NCBI RefSeq assembly: GCF_027531705.1 | Contig: NZ_JAPZSP010000005.1 | Location: forward strand, 1 to 64,000 | Direction of reading: 5' to 3' | Source of the DNA: Flavobacterium sp. | GTDB taxonomy: Bacteria; Bacteroidota; Bacteroidia; Flavobacteriales; Flavobacteriaceae | DNA: 64,000 nucleotides | Shown here: positions 8,232 to 16,367 of the stretch, one piece after another | Position numbering within the stretch: the stretch's first letter is position 1 | Layout of the letters: the number at the start of each line of letters is the position of its first letter | The notes under the pieces: model-generated | What the model was told of the DNA's origin: nothing | What the model saw: only the letters and a program-made list of their open reading frames with translations | Database searches by the model: none | Translations under genes and position numbers: made by a program

Positions 8232-9416
8232 CTATCTTCTAAACTTATTTCTTCCCAAAATATCTTTTAGTTTCAGTTTCAAATCTTCTCCACAATCATA
8301 AACCATTTGTTCATTACTAGGAAACGGAACAGCTCTTTTATCAAAATAAGACATATAATCTGCGTCACAAGCATTTCTATCACCGTTATATTTAGAATAA
8401 ATATTCTCAAAAACAAATTCACTTGCTAAAGGATAAGTATCGATTAATTGGTTTGACTTGAAATCAATATAATCTACTTTGGCAGTAACTTGAGCCGATT
8501 TGAATTGTCTTGATTCGTAAATTGTAGCTCTAATTGTTTTCATGTTGTCAACCATAACCACATTTCCTTTGTCGTCTTTTACTTGTTGACCTTGAGCGTT
8601 TAAAAGAGGTTTGGTTCCGTCTTTTACTTGCTTTTCTTTGATGATTTCTTTCTCTTTTATTTGTTCAGGAGAAATATTGATTTGTCTAAAATTCACAATC
8701 AAACCATAATCATAAACAATACCTTTAACTTTATTACTTTGATAAACCGTCCATTTGTCATTCAAACCATAAGTGCTAAAATCTAACAAATCGTTTTCCA
8801 ATCTTACAGGAATTACCATGTTGGTCTCGTTTTTGGTATAAACACTTACGTAGTCAGTTCCTTTTTGTTTGGCTTGGTCTATCAAAGAAGCAACATCTTT
8901 ATAATTCGGATTCAAGCTATTCAGATATACCAGATCGTCATAAGCACGACGGAAATTCATTTTGTCTTTTGTTGCCAAAAGTCCTTTTGAATTATCATAT
9001 AAATGTTTGGCTAATGCATTTTTGCTACTAACAATTTGATCGGAATAATCTTCAAATGGAAAAATTGCATTTCTGCCTTCTTTTAACAATTTCAATGGCA
9101 ATAATGGTTTTATCAATTCCTGACGACTATTGAGCTGCAAATAAGCATTGTAAATCTTCTCAGTATTACTTGGACTCGCATCTTTAAACCACATGTTTAT
9201 ATTTTGCAAATCGCGTTCTTTCACCTTAGCAAATGCTTCTTCTAATAAATAAATATAGTCTTGTTTTCCTTTGGCGTCTTTTCTATTTTTCAAGTTTTCG
9301 ACAGCTGTTTCAATAGCAGCATCATAATCACCAGAAGTCAATGATTCTCTAGTCTGGCGAACACCACACGAAAGAATAAACAAAGTAAGAGTAATAAAAA
9401 GTAACGTTTTTTTCAT
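8232..9416 (-). CDS. Conserved lipoprotein of unknown function, TPR-like N-terminal half
   Basis: 394 residues with a lipobox Leu-Ser-Cys (Cys17). The first half (about 20-200) is helical with repeated patterns such as SGDYDAAIETAVENL, resembling degenerate tetratricopeptide repeats. The second half is beta-rich, with a Lys/Glu-rich insertion around 240-290. A C-terminal ACDADYMSYFDKRAVPFPS segment looks structural. No catalytic motif is seen. It lies 149 bases downstream of fahA on the same strand but is separated from it by a repeat element with a hairpin, so independent expression is likely. Function unknown. Confidence 0.75.
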   Translation of the reverse strand: MKKTLLFITLTLFILSCGVRQTRESLTSGDYDAAIETAVENLKNRKDAKGKQDYIYLLEEAFAKVKERDLQNINMWFKDASPSNTEKIYNAYLQLNSRQELIKPLLPLKLLKEGRNAIFPFEDYSDQIVSSKNALAKHLYDNSKGLLATKDKMNFRRAYDDLVYLNSLNPNYKDVASLIDQAKQKGTDYVSVYTKNETNMVIPVRLENDLLDFSTYGLNDKWTVYQSNKVKGIVYDYGLIVNFRQINISPEQIKEKEIIKEKQVKDGTKPLLNAQGQQVKDDKGNVVMVDNMKTIRATIYESRQFKSAQVTAKVDYIDFKSNQLIDTYPLASEFVFENIYSKYNGDRNACDADYMSYFDKRAVPFPSNEQMVYDCGEDLKLKLKDILGRNKFRR

Positions 9417-9436
9417 AGATTTTTTAATTTTTATTT

Positions 9437-9519
9437 AGGAGCTATTTCCAGCTATCCGCTCTATCTTTGTCTTTTTAAAGAAAAAAGACAAAGGATGCCG
9501 CTACTATCTGGGCTAGGGC
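9437..9519 (-). repeat. Dispersed flanked-hairpin repeat, copy A
   Basis: Read on the minus strand, the order is TAGCCC, GATAG, AGCGG and ATC, then a hairpin, then ATA, AGCGGATAGC and GGAAA. The hairpin arms are CTTTGTCTTTTT (9465-9476) and AAAAAGACAAAG (9482-9493), a perfect 12-bp stem with a five-base loop. The same flanking words in the same order surround a different hairpin at 43969-44052. It sits between fahA and the lipoprotein gene. Confidence 0.8.
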
Positions 9520-9565
9520 TTTACGGTAACTAGTCATTCCAGAGGAATCTTATCAAGTTAATATA

Positions 9566-10849
9566 CTATTTCCTAACAAACGGCGGCAACAATTTACTCA
9601 CAACATCACCAAAACCAATTCGTACCGAACTATTTTGACAATATCCTTTCATGATTACCGTATCGTTATCATTTATAAATTTACGTTCGCTACCATCTTT
9701 CATCTTTATAGGATTTTTGCCACTCCAAGTAAGTTCTAGCATCGAACCATAACTGTCTTCTGTTGGTCCAGAAATCGTTCCCGAACCCATCATATCACCA
9801 GAATTCACTCTACATCCATTAGAAGTATGATGCGCCAATTGCTGACACATAGACCAATACATATATTTAAAGTTTGATTTACTGACCAAAGTTGGTTCCA
9901 CATTTTCAGGCTCAATATAAACTTCTAAATTAATATCAAAAGCATGTTTCCCTTTTTGTTGTAGGTAAGGAAGCGGTGTTGGCTCTTGATTTGGCCCTTT
10001 AGTTCTAAATGGTTCTAAAGCATCCATCGTAACTATCCATGGAGAAATTGAAGAAGCGAAGTTTTTTGCTAAGAACGGTCCAAGTGGCACATATTCCCAT
10101 TTTTGGATATCTCTTGCGCTCCAATCGTTTAGCAAAACCATTCCAAAAATATAATCTTCTGCTTCATTTATAGGAATGTTTTCTCCCATAATATTTGCAT
10201 CAGTTGTTATAAAAGCAGTTTCTAGTTCAAAATCTATAGATTGTGAAGGCCCAAAAACAGGTGTCGATTGTCCATTTGGCAAGGTTTGTCCCATTGGACG
10301 ATGCACAGGAATTCCGCTAGGAACAATTGTAGAACTTCTGCCATGATAGCCAACCGGAATGTGAAGCCAATTCGGTAACAAAGCATTTTCAGGATCACGG
10401 AACATTTTTCCAACATTGGTTGCATGTTCTTTACTACTATAAAAATCGGTGTAATCGCCAATTTGAACAGGCAAAAGCATCTCTATTAACTTCACATTAA
10501 AGATTACAACGTCTCGATGTGCTTTGTTATCTCTAAGTTTTGGGTTATTCTCTTCAAAAAGCTCCGACAATCGATTTCTAACCAAACGCCATGTTTTTTT
10601 TCCGTCAGAAATAAAATCATTTAACGTGTCTTGCATAAACATATCGTCGGTCAATTCGATTCCTTCAAAGTAACCTAATTGTTGCAATGCTCCCATATCA
10701 ATGGCGCAATCTCCAATTCTTGTTCCTATTGTGATAACATCATCTTTGGTTATAAAAACTCCAAAAGGAATATTCTGTATAGGGAAATCACTATTTTCAG
10801 GTACATGTATCCACGATTTTCTGTTAGGGTCATTGGCTAGATTTGGCAT
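9566..10849 (-). CDS. fahA: Fumarylacetoacetase
   Basis: 427 residues, the normal length for the enzyme. It hydrolyses 4-fumarylacetoacetate to fumarate and acetoacetate in the last step of tyrosine degradation, in the cytoplasm. The N-terminal SH3-like domain (about 1-115) contains IQNIPFGVF and RIGDCAIDMGAL. The FAH catalytic domain follows with DFYSSKEHATNVG, GYHGRSST, the acidic metal site FELETAF and the late signature SGDMMGSGTISG. It is divergent from glyA, with 113 bases between the starts. Confidence 0.96.
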   Translation of the reverse strand: MPNLANDPNRKSWIHVPENSDFPIQNIPFGVFITKDDVITIGTRIGDCAIDMGALQQLGYFEGIELTDDMFMQDTLNDFISDGKKTWRLVRNRLSELFEENNPKLRDNKAHRDVVIFNVKLIEMLLPVQIGDYTDFYSSKEHATNVGKMFRDPENALLPNWLHIPVGYHGRSSTIVPSGIPVHRPMGQTLPNGQSTPVFGPSQSIDFELETAFITTDANIMGENIPINEAEDYIFGMVLLNDWSARDIQKWEYVPLGPFLAKNFASSISPWIVTMDALEPFRTKGPNQEPTPLPYLQQKGKHAFDINLEVYIEPENVEPTLVSKSNFKYMYWSMCQQLAHHTSNGCRVNSGDMMGSGTISGPTEDSYGSMLELTWSGKNPIKMKDGSERKFINDNDTVIMKGYCQNSSVRIGFGDVVSKLLPPFVRK

Positions 10850-10962
10850 ATTTTTTATTGTTGATTTGTTGTTGAAAAATTAGTAATCAAATATATCATT
10901 TAGAATTTATTTGACAAACATATTTCGTAATTTTGAAAAGTTTTTAACGAAAATCTATAAAA

Positions 10963-12237
10963 ATGCAACGCGACGAACAAATTTTTGATTTAATTCTTGA
11001 CGAACAAGACAGACAAATTCATGGTATTGAGCTTATTGCTTCAGAGAACTTTGTAAGCGACCAAGTAATGGAAGCAGCAGGTTCATGCCTAACTAATAAA
11101 TATGCCGAAGGTTATCCTGGAAAAAGATATTATGGTGGCTGTGAAGTAGTTGATATTGTAGAACAAATCGCTATTGATAGAGCAAAAGCTTTATTTGGTG
11201 CTGAGTATGTAAACGTACAACCACATTCTGGTTCGCAAGCCAATACAGCTGTTTTTGCAGCTTGTTTAAAACCTGGTGACAAGATTTTAGGATTTGATTT
11301 GTCTCATGGTGGACATTTAACACACGGTTCTCCAGTAAACTTTTCTGGTAAATTGTACACACCAAGTTTTTATGGTGTTGAGCCTGAAACTGGACAATTT
11401 GACTATGACAAAATTCAAGCAATTGCTACCAAAGAGCAACCAAAAATGATTATTGCTGGAGCTTCTGCCTATTCACGCGATATGGATTTTAAACGTTTTA
11501 GAGAGATTGCCGATTCAGTAGGAGCATTGTTATTAGCTGATATTTCGCATCCAGCAGGATTGATTGCTAAAGGCTTGATGAACGATCCAATTCCGCATTG
11601 TCATATTGTTACAACAACTACTCATAAAACCCTTCGTGGACCACGTGGTGGAATGATTATGATGGGCAAAGATTTTGAAAATCCTTGGGGTTTAACCACA
11701 CCAAAAGGCGAAATCAGAATGATGTCACATATTTTAGATATGTCGGTTTTCCCAGGTAATCAAGGTGGTCCATTGATGCATATTATTGCTGCTAAAGCAG
11801 TCGCATTTGGAGAATGTCTAAGCGATGAGTTTTTTAGATATGCTGTTCAAGTGCAGAAAAATGCAAAAGCAATGGCGGAAGCTTTCGTAAAAAGAGGCTA
11901 CAATATCATTTCTGGCGGAACTGATAACCACATGATGCTAATTGATTTGAGAAACAAAAATATTTCTGGTAAAGAAGCCGAAAATGCTTTGGTTAAAGCC
12001 GAAATTACAGTAAATAAAAACATGGTGCCTTTTGACGATAAATCTCCATTTGTTACATCAGGAATTAGAGTTGGAACACCTGCTATCACAACACGTGGTT
12101 TGGTTGAAGAAGATATGGAAACCATCGTAGCATTTATCGATAGAGTACTTATGAATCACACAGACGAAACCATAATTGAAGAAGTGGCAACCGAGGTAAA
12201 CGAAATGATGAGCGAAAGGGCTATGTTTGTTTTCTAA
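10963..12237 (+). CDS. glyA: Serine hydroxymethyltransferase
   Basis: 424 residues, complete. It interconverts serine and glycine with tetrahydrofolate and supplies one-carbon units. The PLP-binding lysine is Lys222 in [14 protein letters not shown]; the N-terminal ELIASENF and [14 protein letters not shown] motifs and a late SGIRVGTPA are diagnostic. The sequence TAATTTTG at 10928-10935 resembles the flavobacterial -7 promoter element. A strong terminator follows the stop codon. Confidence 0.97.
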   Translation: MQRDEQIFDLILDEQDRQIHGIELIASENFVSDQVMEAAGSCLTNKYAEGYPGKRYYGGCEVVDIVEQIAIDRAKALFGAEYVNVQPHSGSQANTAVFAACLKPGDKILGFDLSHGGHLTHGSPVNFSGKLYTPSFYGVEPETGQFDYDKIQAIATKEQPKMIIAGASAYSRDMDFKRFREIADSVGALLLADISHPAGLIAKGLMNDPIPHCHIVTTTTHKTLRGPRGGMIMMGKDFENPWGLTTPKGEIRMMSHILDMSVFPGNQGGPLMHIIAAKAVAFGECLSDEFFRYAVQVQKNAKAMAEAFVKRGYNIISGGTDNHMMLIDLRNKNISGKEAENALVKAEITVNKNMVPFDDKSPFVTSGIRVGTPAITTRGLVEEDMETIVAFIDRVLMNHTDETIIEEVATEVNEMMSERAMFVF

Positions 12238-12256
12238 AAAGAAATTTTAAAATACT

Positions 12257-12290
12257 AAAAATCCCAAGTTTGTAGCTTGGGATTTTTTTT
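12257..12290 (+). terminator. Rho-independent terminator of glyA
   Basis: Arms AAAATCCCAAG (12257-12267) and CTTGGGATTTT (12275-12285) make an 11-bp perfect stem with a seven-base loop, continued by a T run. It lies 19 bases behind the glyA stop codon. Confidence 0.85.
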
Positions 12291-12304
12291 AGATTAATAT
12301 ATTT

Positions 12305-12634
12305 TTATTTGCTAAATCTGTGAAGTGTTTAATTCATTGCTGTTAATAGAATGGATACAACTATTTGATGCGTTAGACCTGTAAAGTTAAAACACCCCAA
12401 AGTGAATTGAATAAAAACTAGTAAAATCAAACTATTCAATCCATTTTTTTGTTGTGATGTAAGTGAGTATTTTTTGCTTTTTAAAAATAAAAGTAATAGT
12501 AAACCAACAACATACGTCATTGTTCTGTGAATAAATTGTACGCCACTTTTTCCTATTGTAAATCGGAGTAACCACGAATCTTTTTCTAATGCAATACTTT
12601 CATGAATAAATTGTCTAAAAATCCGGGGAAACAT
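12305..12634 (-). pseudogene. Decayed partial copy of heme A synthase (ctaA C-terminus)
   Basis: The minus-strand translation matches the C-terminal third of the intact CtaA protein encoded at 46544-47563: LEKDSWLLR, GKSGVQFxHRTM, KSKKY and SQQKNGLN recur in order. Three lesions are visible. A one-base insertion occurs near 12395, a deletion of about 20 bases follows that restores the frame and removes the conserved YSVPMW stretch, and a TAA (12329-12331) replaces a Tyr codon seven residues before the original end, after which TLHRFSK still matches TLHRLSK. The N-terminal two thirds are absent. This cannot be a working enzyme. Confidence 0.85.
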
Positions 12635-12681
12635 TTATTTTGCTAGTGCTTAAGGAGTTGTAGTTTTGGTTTAATGAAACA

Positions 12682-12701
12682 TGTAACAAAAAAATGTTAC
12701 A
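12682..12701. promoter_or_regulatory. Candidate operator, inverted repeat TGTAACA-N6-TGTTACA
   Basis: Perfect 7-bp arms TGTAACA (12682-12688) and TGTTACA (12695-12701) around six A residues, 68 bases before the start of the hybrid regulator gene. The same arms recur upstream of the surface-protein gene at 15841. The position fits autoregulation. The binding protein is not known from sequence; a Crp/Fnr-type factor is an alternative to the AraC-type output domain. Confidence 0.55.
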
Positions 12702-12768
12702 AATTTTATAATTAAAGTGTTTGAAATTGAGTAAAATTGTATAGATTTACTTACCAATACTTTACATT

Positions 12769-15657
12769 ATGAAAAAAGCCATTTTACTTTTCCTTTTTTT
12801 CGTTTTTCGTTTTTCTTATGGGCAAAACGAAAAAAACATTGATTCTTTGAAAAAAGTCATTTCTTCTAAAATTTCTAAGGATGAAAAAGCGGTTGCTTAC
12901 CATACTTTGCTTCAAATAACTTTGAATACCGATTTTGAAATATCAAAAAAGTATATTAAAGAACTTTACGCCCTAAATAATGATAATTCTTGCCCAAAAT
13001 GTGAAGTTTTAGGAGATTTGAATCAAGGTTATTTTTATTATTTAAATAATGAAAATAAAAACTCAATTTTATTCTATGAAAAGTCTGCAAAAAAAGCGTT
13101 AAAGATTAAAGATTTTGAAAACTATGAGGCTGCAAAAATGCAACTTATACAGACATTTTTAAATACAAGCGATATTGTAAATGGTGAGAAAGAGTTGAAT
13201 GATCTTTTAGACTTTAAAAAAGTAAATAATTTAAAAAAAAACACAGAATATGTTTATTATCTTTTAGGTCAGTTGAATATTATTAAGTCATTTAATAACA
13301 CAGCTATAGAATATTTTTTACTAGCAGAGAAGAAGATGATTGAGAATAAGTCTAAAGACCTTGCTTTTAAAATTACTAACAATACCATGATTTGTACAAT
13401 GTATGCAAATCTTAAAAGTTTCGATAAAGCTAGAGAATATAATAACAAAGCCTTGATTATTGCTAATGAAACAAAGGATGTTTATGAAATAACCAAAGTA
13501 AATCTTTATAGAGGTTTTTTGGAAACATCTGCTAAGAATTATGCAATTGCTCAAAAACACCTCCAAAAAGCTTATGACTTTTATAAAGAAAATGGTAATA
13601 AAATGTATGAAAGTTCTTCGGCTCAATTTTTAGGAAAAGTGTATTATCAATTAAAAGATTATCCTAAGTCGTTAACGTATTCAAATATTGCAATTGATTT
13701 TTTTTCAAAAAATAATCAAAATAGTGATTACGCGAGAGCAATAGTTAATCGAGCAAAAGTGATGATAAACAATAATAATCTTGAAAGTGCTAGACAAGAT
13801 ATTAATATAGCAAAGTCATTAATAAAGCCTGATTCTAAAGATTATATAGAAGTTCTCGATGCCGAAATTGATTATTTCAAAAAGACTAATAATATAAATG
13901 ATGCAATAAAGTTTATTGATTTGAGGGATTCATTAGTTCAAGTTAAAGAGTCTAAATCAAATAAAAACAGTCTGAACGAAGTTGAAGCTAAATACCAAAC
14001 AAAACAAAAAGAACAACAAATCAAACTTTTATCTGCACAAAACGAACTTGCTGCTAAACAAAAATACATTTACATTGCTTTATTAGGTTTATTAGCCATT
14101 ATTGGAGGAAGTTTATTTTACGGCTATCGCAACAAAATAAAAACAGCACAAAAACTAAATGAACTAAACGAACTAAAATCAAGATTTTTTGCTAATATTT
14201 CACACGAATTCAGAACACCGTTAACTTTGATAAAAAGTCCGGTGCAAAGTTTACAATCCGAAATTACTAATGAAAGTCAGAAAAGTAAATTAGATTTGAT
14301 TGATAAAAATTCTAATAGAATGTTAGATTTAGTCGATCAACTTTTGGAACTTTCCAAACTAGATAGTGGAAAATTGCAGCTTATTTTAAAAGAAGGAAAC
14401 ATAGCTACTTTCTTGAACTCTTTGGTTGATTCATTTACTTTTCAAGCCAAAGAAAACAAACTTTCATTTACTTCGACAATCGAAAAAAATACAGAAAACC
14501 ATCATTTTGATAAAGATGTGATTGAAAAAATAGTCACCAATTTACTTTCAAATGCTATTAAATATACAGATGAAAATGAAAAAGTTAGTTTTGATTCTAA
14601 AATAGAAAACAATCAATTGCAGTTGGTGGTTTCCAATTCGGGTTCTGAAATAAAAAAAGAAGATTTGCCAAAACTTTTTGAACGTTTTTATCAGAAAAAA
14701 GAAAACCATCAAGGTGTTGGTATCGGATTAGCTTTGGTAAAAGAATTGGTCGAATTATATAAAGGAAAAATTGAAACCAATGTTGAAAATGGTATTTTGA
14801 GTTTTGCGGTTTCATTACCATTAGAAAAAGCAAATGAAAATGCGATTGTAGTCACCAAAGAAGTTCCAAAGGCAATTATTTCGGAAGAAAATAAAAACGA
14901 AAACGAACTTCCAATTCTATTGATAGTTGATGACAATCAAGATGTTAGAATGGTTTTGAAAGATATTTTTAAAAGCAATTATCAAATTCTAGAAGCCGAA
15001 GATGGCGAACAAGCGCTAAAAATTGCCAAAAAAGAAATTCCAGATTGCATAATTAGTGATGTAATGATGCCAAAAATGGACGGATTTGAATTTACTAAAC
15101 AAATAAAAAACAACGAATTAACATCGTTTATTCCAGTAATATTACTAACAGCAAGAACAACAGATGAAGCACATTTGGAAGGTTTGAAAAGTACAGCAGA
15201 TGCCTATTTGACCAAACCATTTAACAACGAAATTGTAAAAGAAACAGTAAATCAGTTGATTGCTGAACGAAAAAAACTGCATCAACGTTATAGTCAAGAA
15301 CTAGTTTTGCGACCTGTTGATATTGTAATCAATTCGGTTGACGAAAAATTTATAGAAAAATTACAAGTTATATTAGACAAAGAATTATCAAATTCCGAGT
15401 TTAGTTCAGAAGATTTTGCAGCAGCTGTTGGCATGAGCCGTATGCAATTGCACCGCAAACTAAAATCATTACTTGGTGTTTCATCAACAGAATTTTTAAG
15501 AAACGAACGATTGAAAGTTGCCACCGAATTACTCAAAAAAGGAAATGGAAATATTTCAGATGTTGCTTATGCAGTCGGATTTAATGATGTATCGTATTTT
15601 TCTAAATGTTTTAAAGAAGTTCATGGTTGTAGTCCAACTGAATACATAGAAAAATAA
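12769..15657 (+). CDS. Hybrid two-component regulator: TPR sensor, histidine kinase, receiver and AraC HTH
   Basis: 962 residues. A signal peptide (about 1-19) leads into a periplasmic sensor of tetratricopeptide-like repeats (about 20-400), a short coiled coil, and one membrane helix (about 433-453). The cytoplasmic part has HisKA with the phosphorylated His479 in ISHEFRTPLTL, a HATPase domain with NLLSNAIKYT and GVGIGLALV, a receiver domain with Asp764 in ISDVMMPKMDG, and an AraC-type DNA-binding domain (about 860-960). The layout is that of hybrid two-component systems in Bacteroidetes, but with TPRs where polysaccharide sensors carry propellers. The export-rich operon downstream is the likely target. 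Confidence 0.94.
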   Translation: MKKAILLFLFFVFRFSYGQNEKNIDSLKKVISSKISKDEKAVAYHTLLQITLNTDFEISKKYIKELYALNNDNSCPKCEVLGDLNQGYFYYLNNENKNSILFYEKSAKKALKIKDFENYEAAKMQLIQTFLNTSDIVNGEKELNDLLDFKKVNNLKKNTEYVYYLLGQLNIIKSFNNTAIEYFLLAEKKMIENKSKDLAFKITNNTMICTMYANLKSFDKAREYNNKALIIANETKDVYEITKVNLYRGFLETSAKNYAIAQKHLQKAYDFYKENGNKMYESSSAQFLGKVYYQLKDYPKSLTYSNIAIDFFSKNNQNSDYARAIVNRAKVMINNNNLESARQDINIAKSLIKPDSKDYIEVLDAEIDYFKKTNNINDAIKFIDLRDSLVQVKESKSNKNSLNEVEAKYQTKQKEQQIKLLSAQNELAAKQKYIYIALLGLLAIIGGSLFYGYRNKIKTAQKLNELNELKSRFFANISHEFRTPLTLIKSPVQSLQSEITNESQKSKLDLIDKNSNRMLDLVDQLLELSKLDSGKLQLILKEGNIATFLNSLVDSFTFQAKENKLSFTSTIEKNTENHHFDKDVIEKIVTNLLSNAIKYTDENEKVSFDSKIENNQLQLVVSNSGSEIKKEDLPKLFERFYQKKENHQGVGIGLALVKELVELYKGKIETNVENGILSFAVSLPLEKANENAIVVTKEVPKAIISEENKNENELPILLIVDDNQDVRMVLKDIFKSNYQILEAEDGEQALKIAKKEIPDCIISDVMMPKMDGFEFTKQIKNNELTSFIPVILLTARTTDEAHLEGLKSTADAYLTKPFNNEIVKETVNQLIAERKKLHQRYSQELVLRPVDIVINSVDEKFIEKLQVILDKELSNSEFSSEDFAAAVGMSRMQLHRKLKSLLGVSSTEFLRNERLKVATELLKKGNGNISDVAYAVGFNDVSYFSKCFKEVHGCSPTEYIEK

Positions 15658-15677
15658 ACTCAATTTTTTCAAATTTT

Positions 15678-15709
15678 AAAATCAAAGCCAAAAGCTTTGA
15701 TTTTTTTTT
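15678..15709 (+). terminator. Rho-independent terminator of the regulator gene
   Basis: Arms AAAATCAAAGC (15678-15688) and GCTTTGATTTT (15694-15704) form a perfect 11-bp stem with a five-base loop, continued by a T run. It ends regulator transcription before the surface operon. Confidence 0.85.
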
Positions 15710-15735
15710 GGTTCTAAGCCATTGATTTTACTGGC

Positions 15736-15775
15736 TTGTAACATCATGTTACAATAGTTATAACTGTTGTTACAA
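15736..15775. promoter_or_regulatory. Candidate operator of the surface operon, TTGTAACAT-C-ATGTTACAA plus third half-site
   Basis: A 19-base perfect palindrome, arms 15736-15744 and 15746-15754, is followed by a third TGTTACA at 15768-15774, exactly 21 bases after the TGTTACA of the palindrome. That is two helical turns and would place both half-sites on the same DNA face. The arms equal those at 12682-12701. It lies about 70-105 bases before the start codon at 15841. Confidence 0.55.
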
Positions 15776-15840
15776 TACTCACAATGATTGTTTTTGGTTC
15801 TATGCAACTTTGCCTTGTTGAACAATTAAAAACAATAATT

Positions 15841-16362
15841 ATGAAATCGAAGATTCACGAATACAAAAAAAAACGACTCCTTGTGAGTAAATTAAATCTT
15901 TTACTTTTTTTACTTTCTTGTTTTCTTATTCCAAATGTGCATTCGCAAAATGCAGTTGTTGCTTCTGGTGGTGATGCAACAGGAACAGGTGGGAAGGTCA
16001 GTTATTCAGTAGGGCAAATTGCTTATACTTATGCTAGTGGTACAAATGGTTCTGTAAATCAAGGTGTGCAACAACCTTTTGAAATCTCTACACTTGGAAA
16101 CGACAATTTTCCAAACATTGTTTTGGAAATGAGTGTTTATCCAAATCCAACAGCAAATAATGTAACCTTAAAAATTTCTGATTTTTCGACTGAAAATTTG
16201 AGTTATCAACTATTTGATATTGCAGGGAAACAAATTTTAAGCGAACAAGTTGCTAACTCTGTTACTGAAATTAATATGGACAATTTGAATTCTGCCATTT
16301 ATTTCTTGATCATAAACAACCAAAACAAAATAATCAAAACTTTCAAAATCATTAAAAATTAA
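15841..16362 (+). CDS. T9SS type A sorting-domain protein, small
   Basis: 173 residues from the ATG at 15841, which directly precedes a Lys-rich, hydrophobic signal peptide. A start at 15784 would put 19 odd residues in front of it. After cleavage near His-Ser-Gln come Gly/Ser-rich residues NAVVASGGDATGTGG, and then a type A sorting domain (about 95-173) with VYPNPTANNVTL, a typical beta-sandwich and the late LNSAIYFLII. Secretion across the outer membrane by the type IX system is expected. It is the first gene after the candidate operator and starts a tight run of exported proteins. Confidence 0.85.
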   Translation: MKSKIHEYKKKRLLVSKLNLLLFLLSCFLIPNVHSQNAVVASGGDATGTGGKVSYSVGQIAYTYASGTNGSVNQGVQQPFEISTLGNDNFPNIVLEMSVYPNPTANNVTLKISDFSTENLSYQLFDIAGKQILSEQVANSVTEINMDNLNSAIYFLIINNQNKIIKTFKIIKN

Positions 16363-16367
16363 TAAAT

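Noticed and set aside
12329..12634. The 101-residue ORF as an intact small membrane protein
   Set aside because: It is the C-terminal part of CtaA with lesions, and homology continues past its stop codon.
15784..15840. Upstream start for the first T9SS gene
   Set aside because: The extra residues precede a complete signal peptide that begins at the ATG at 15841.
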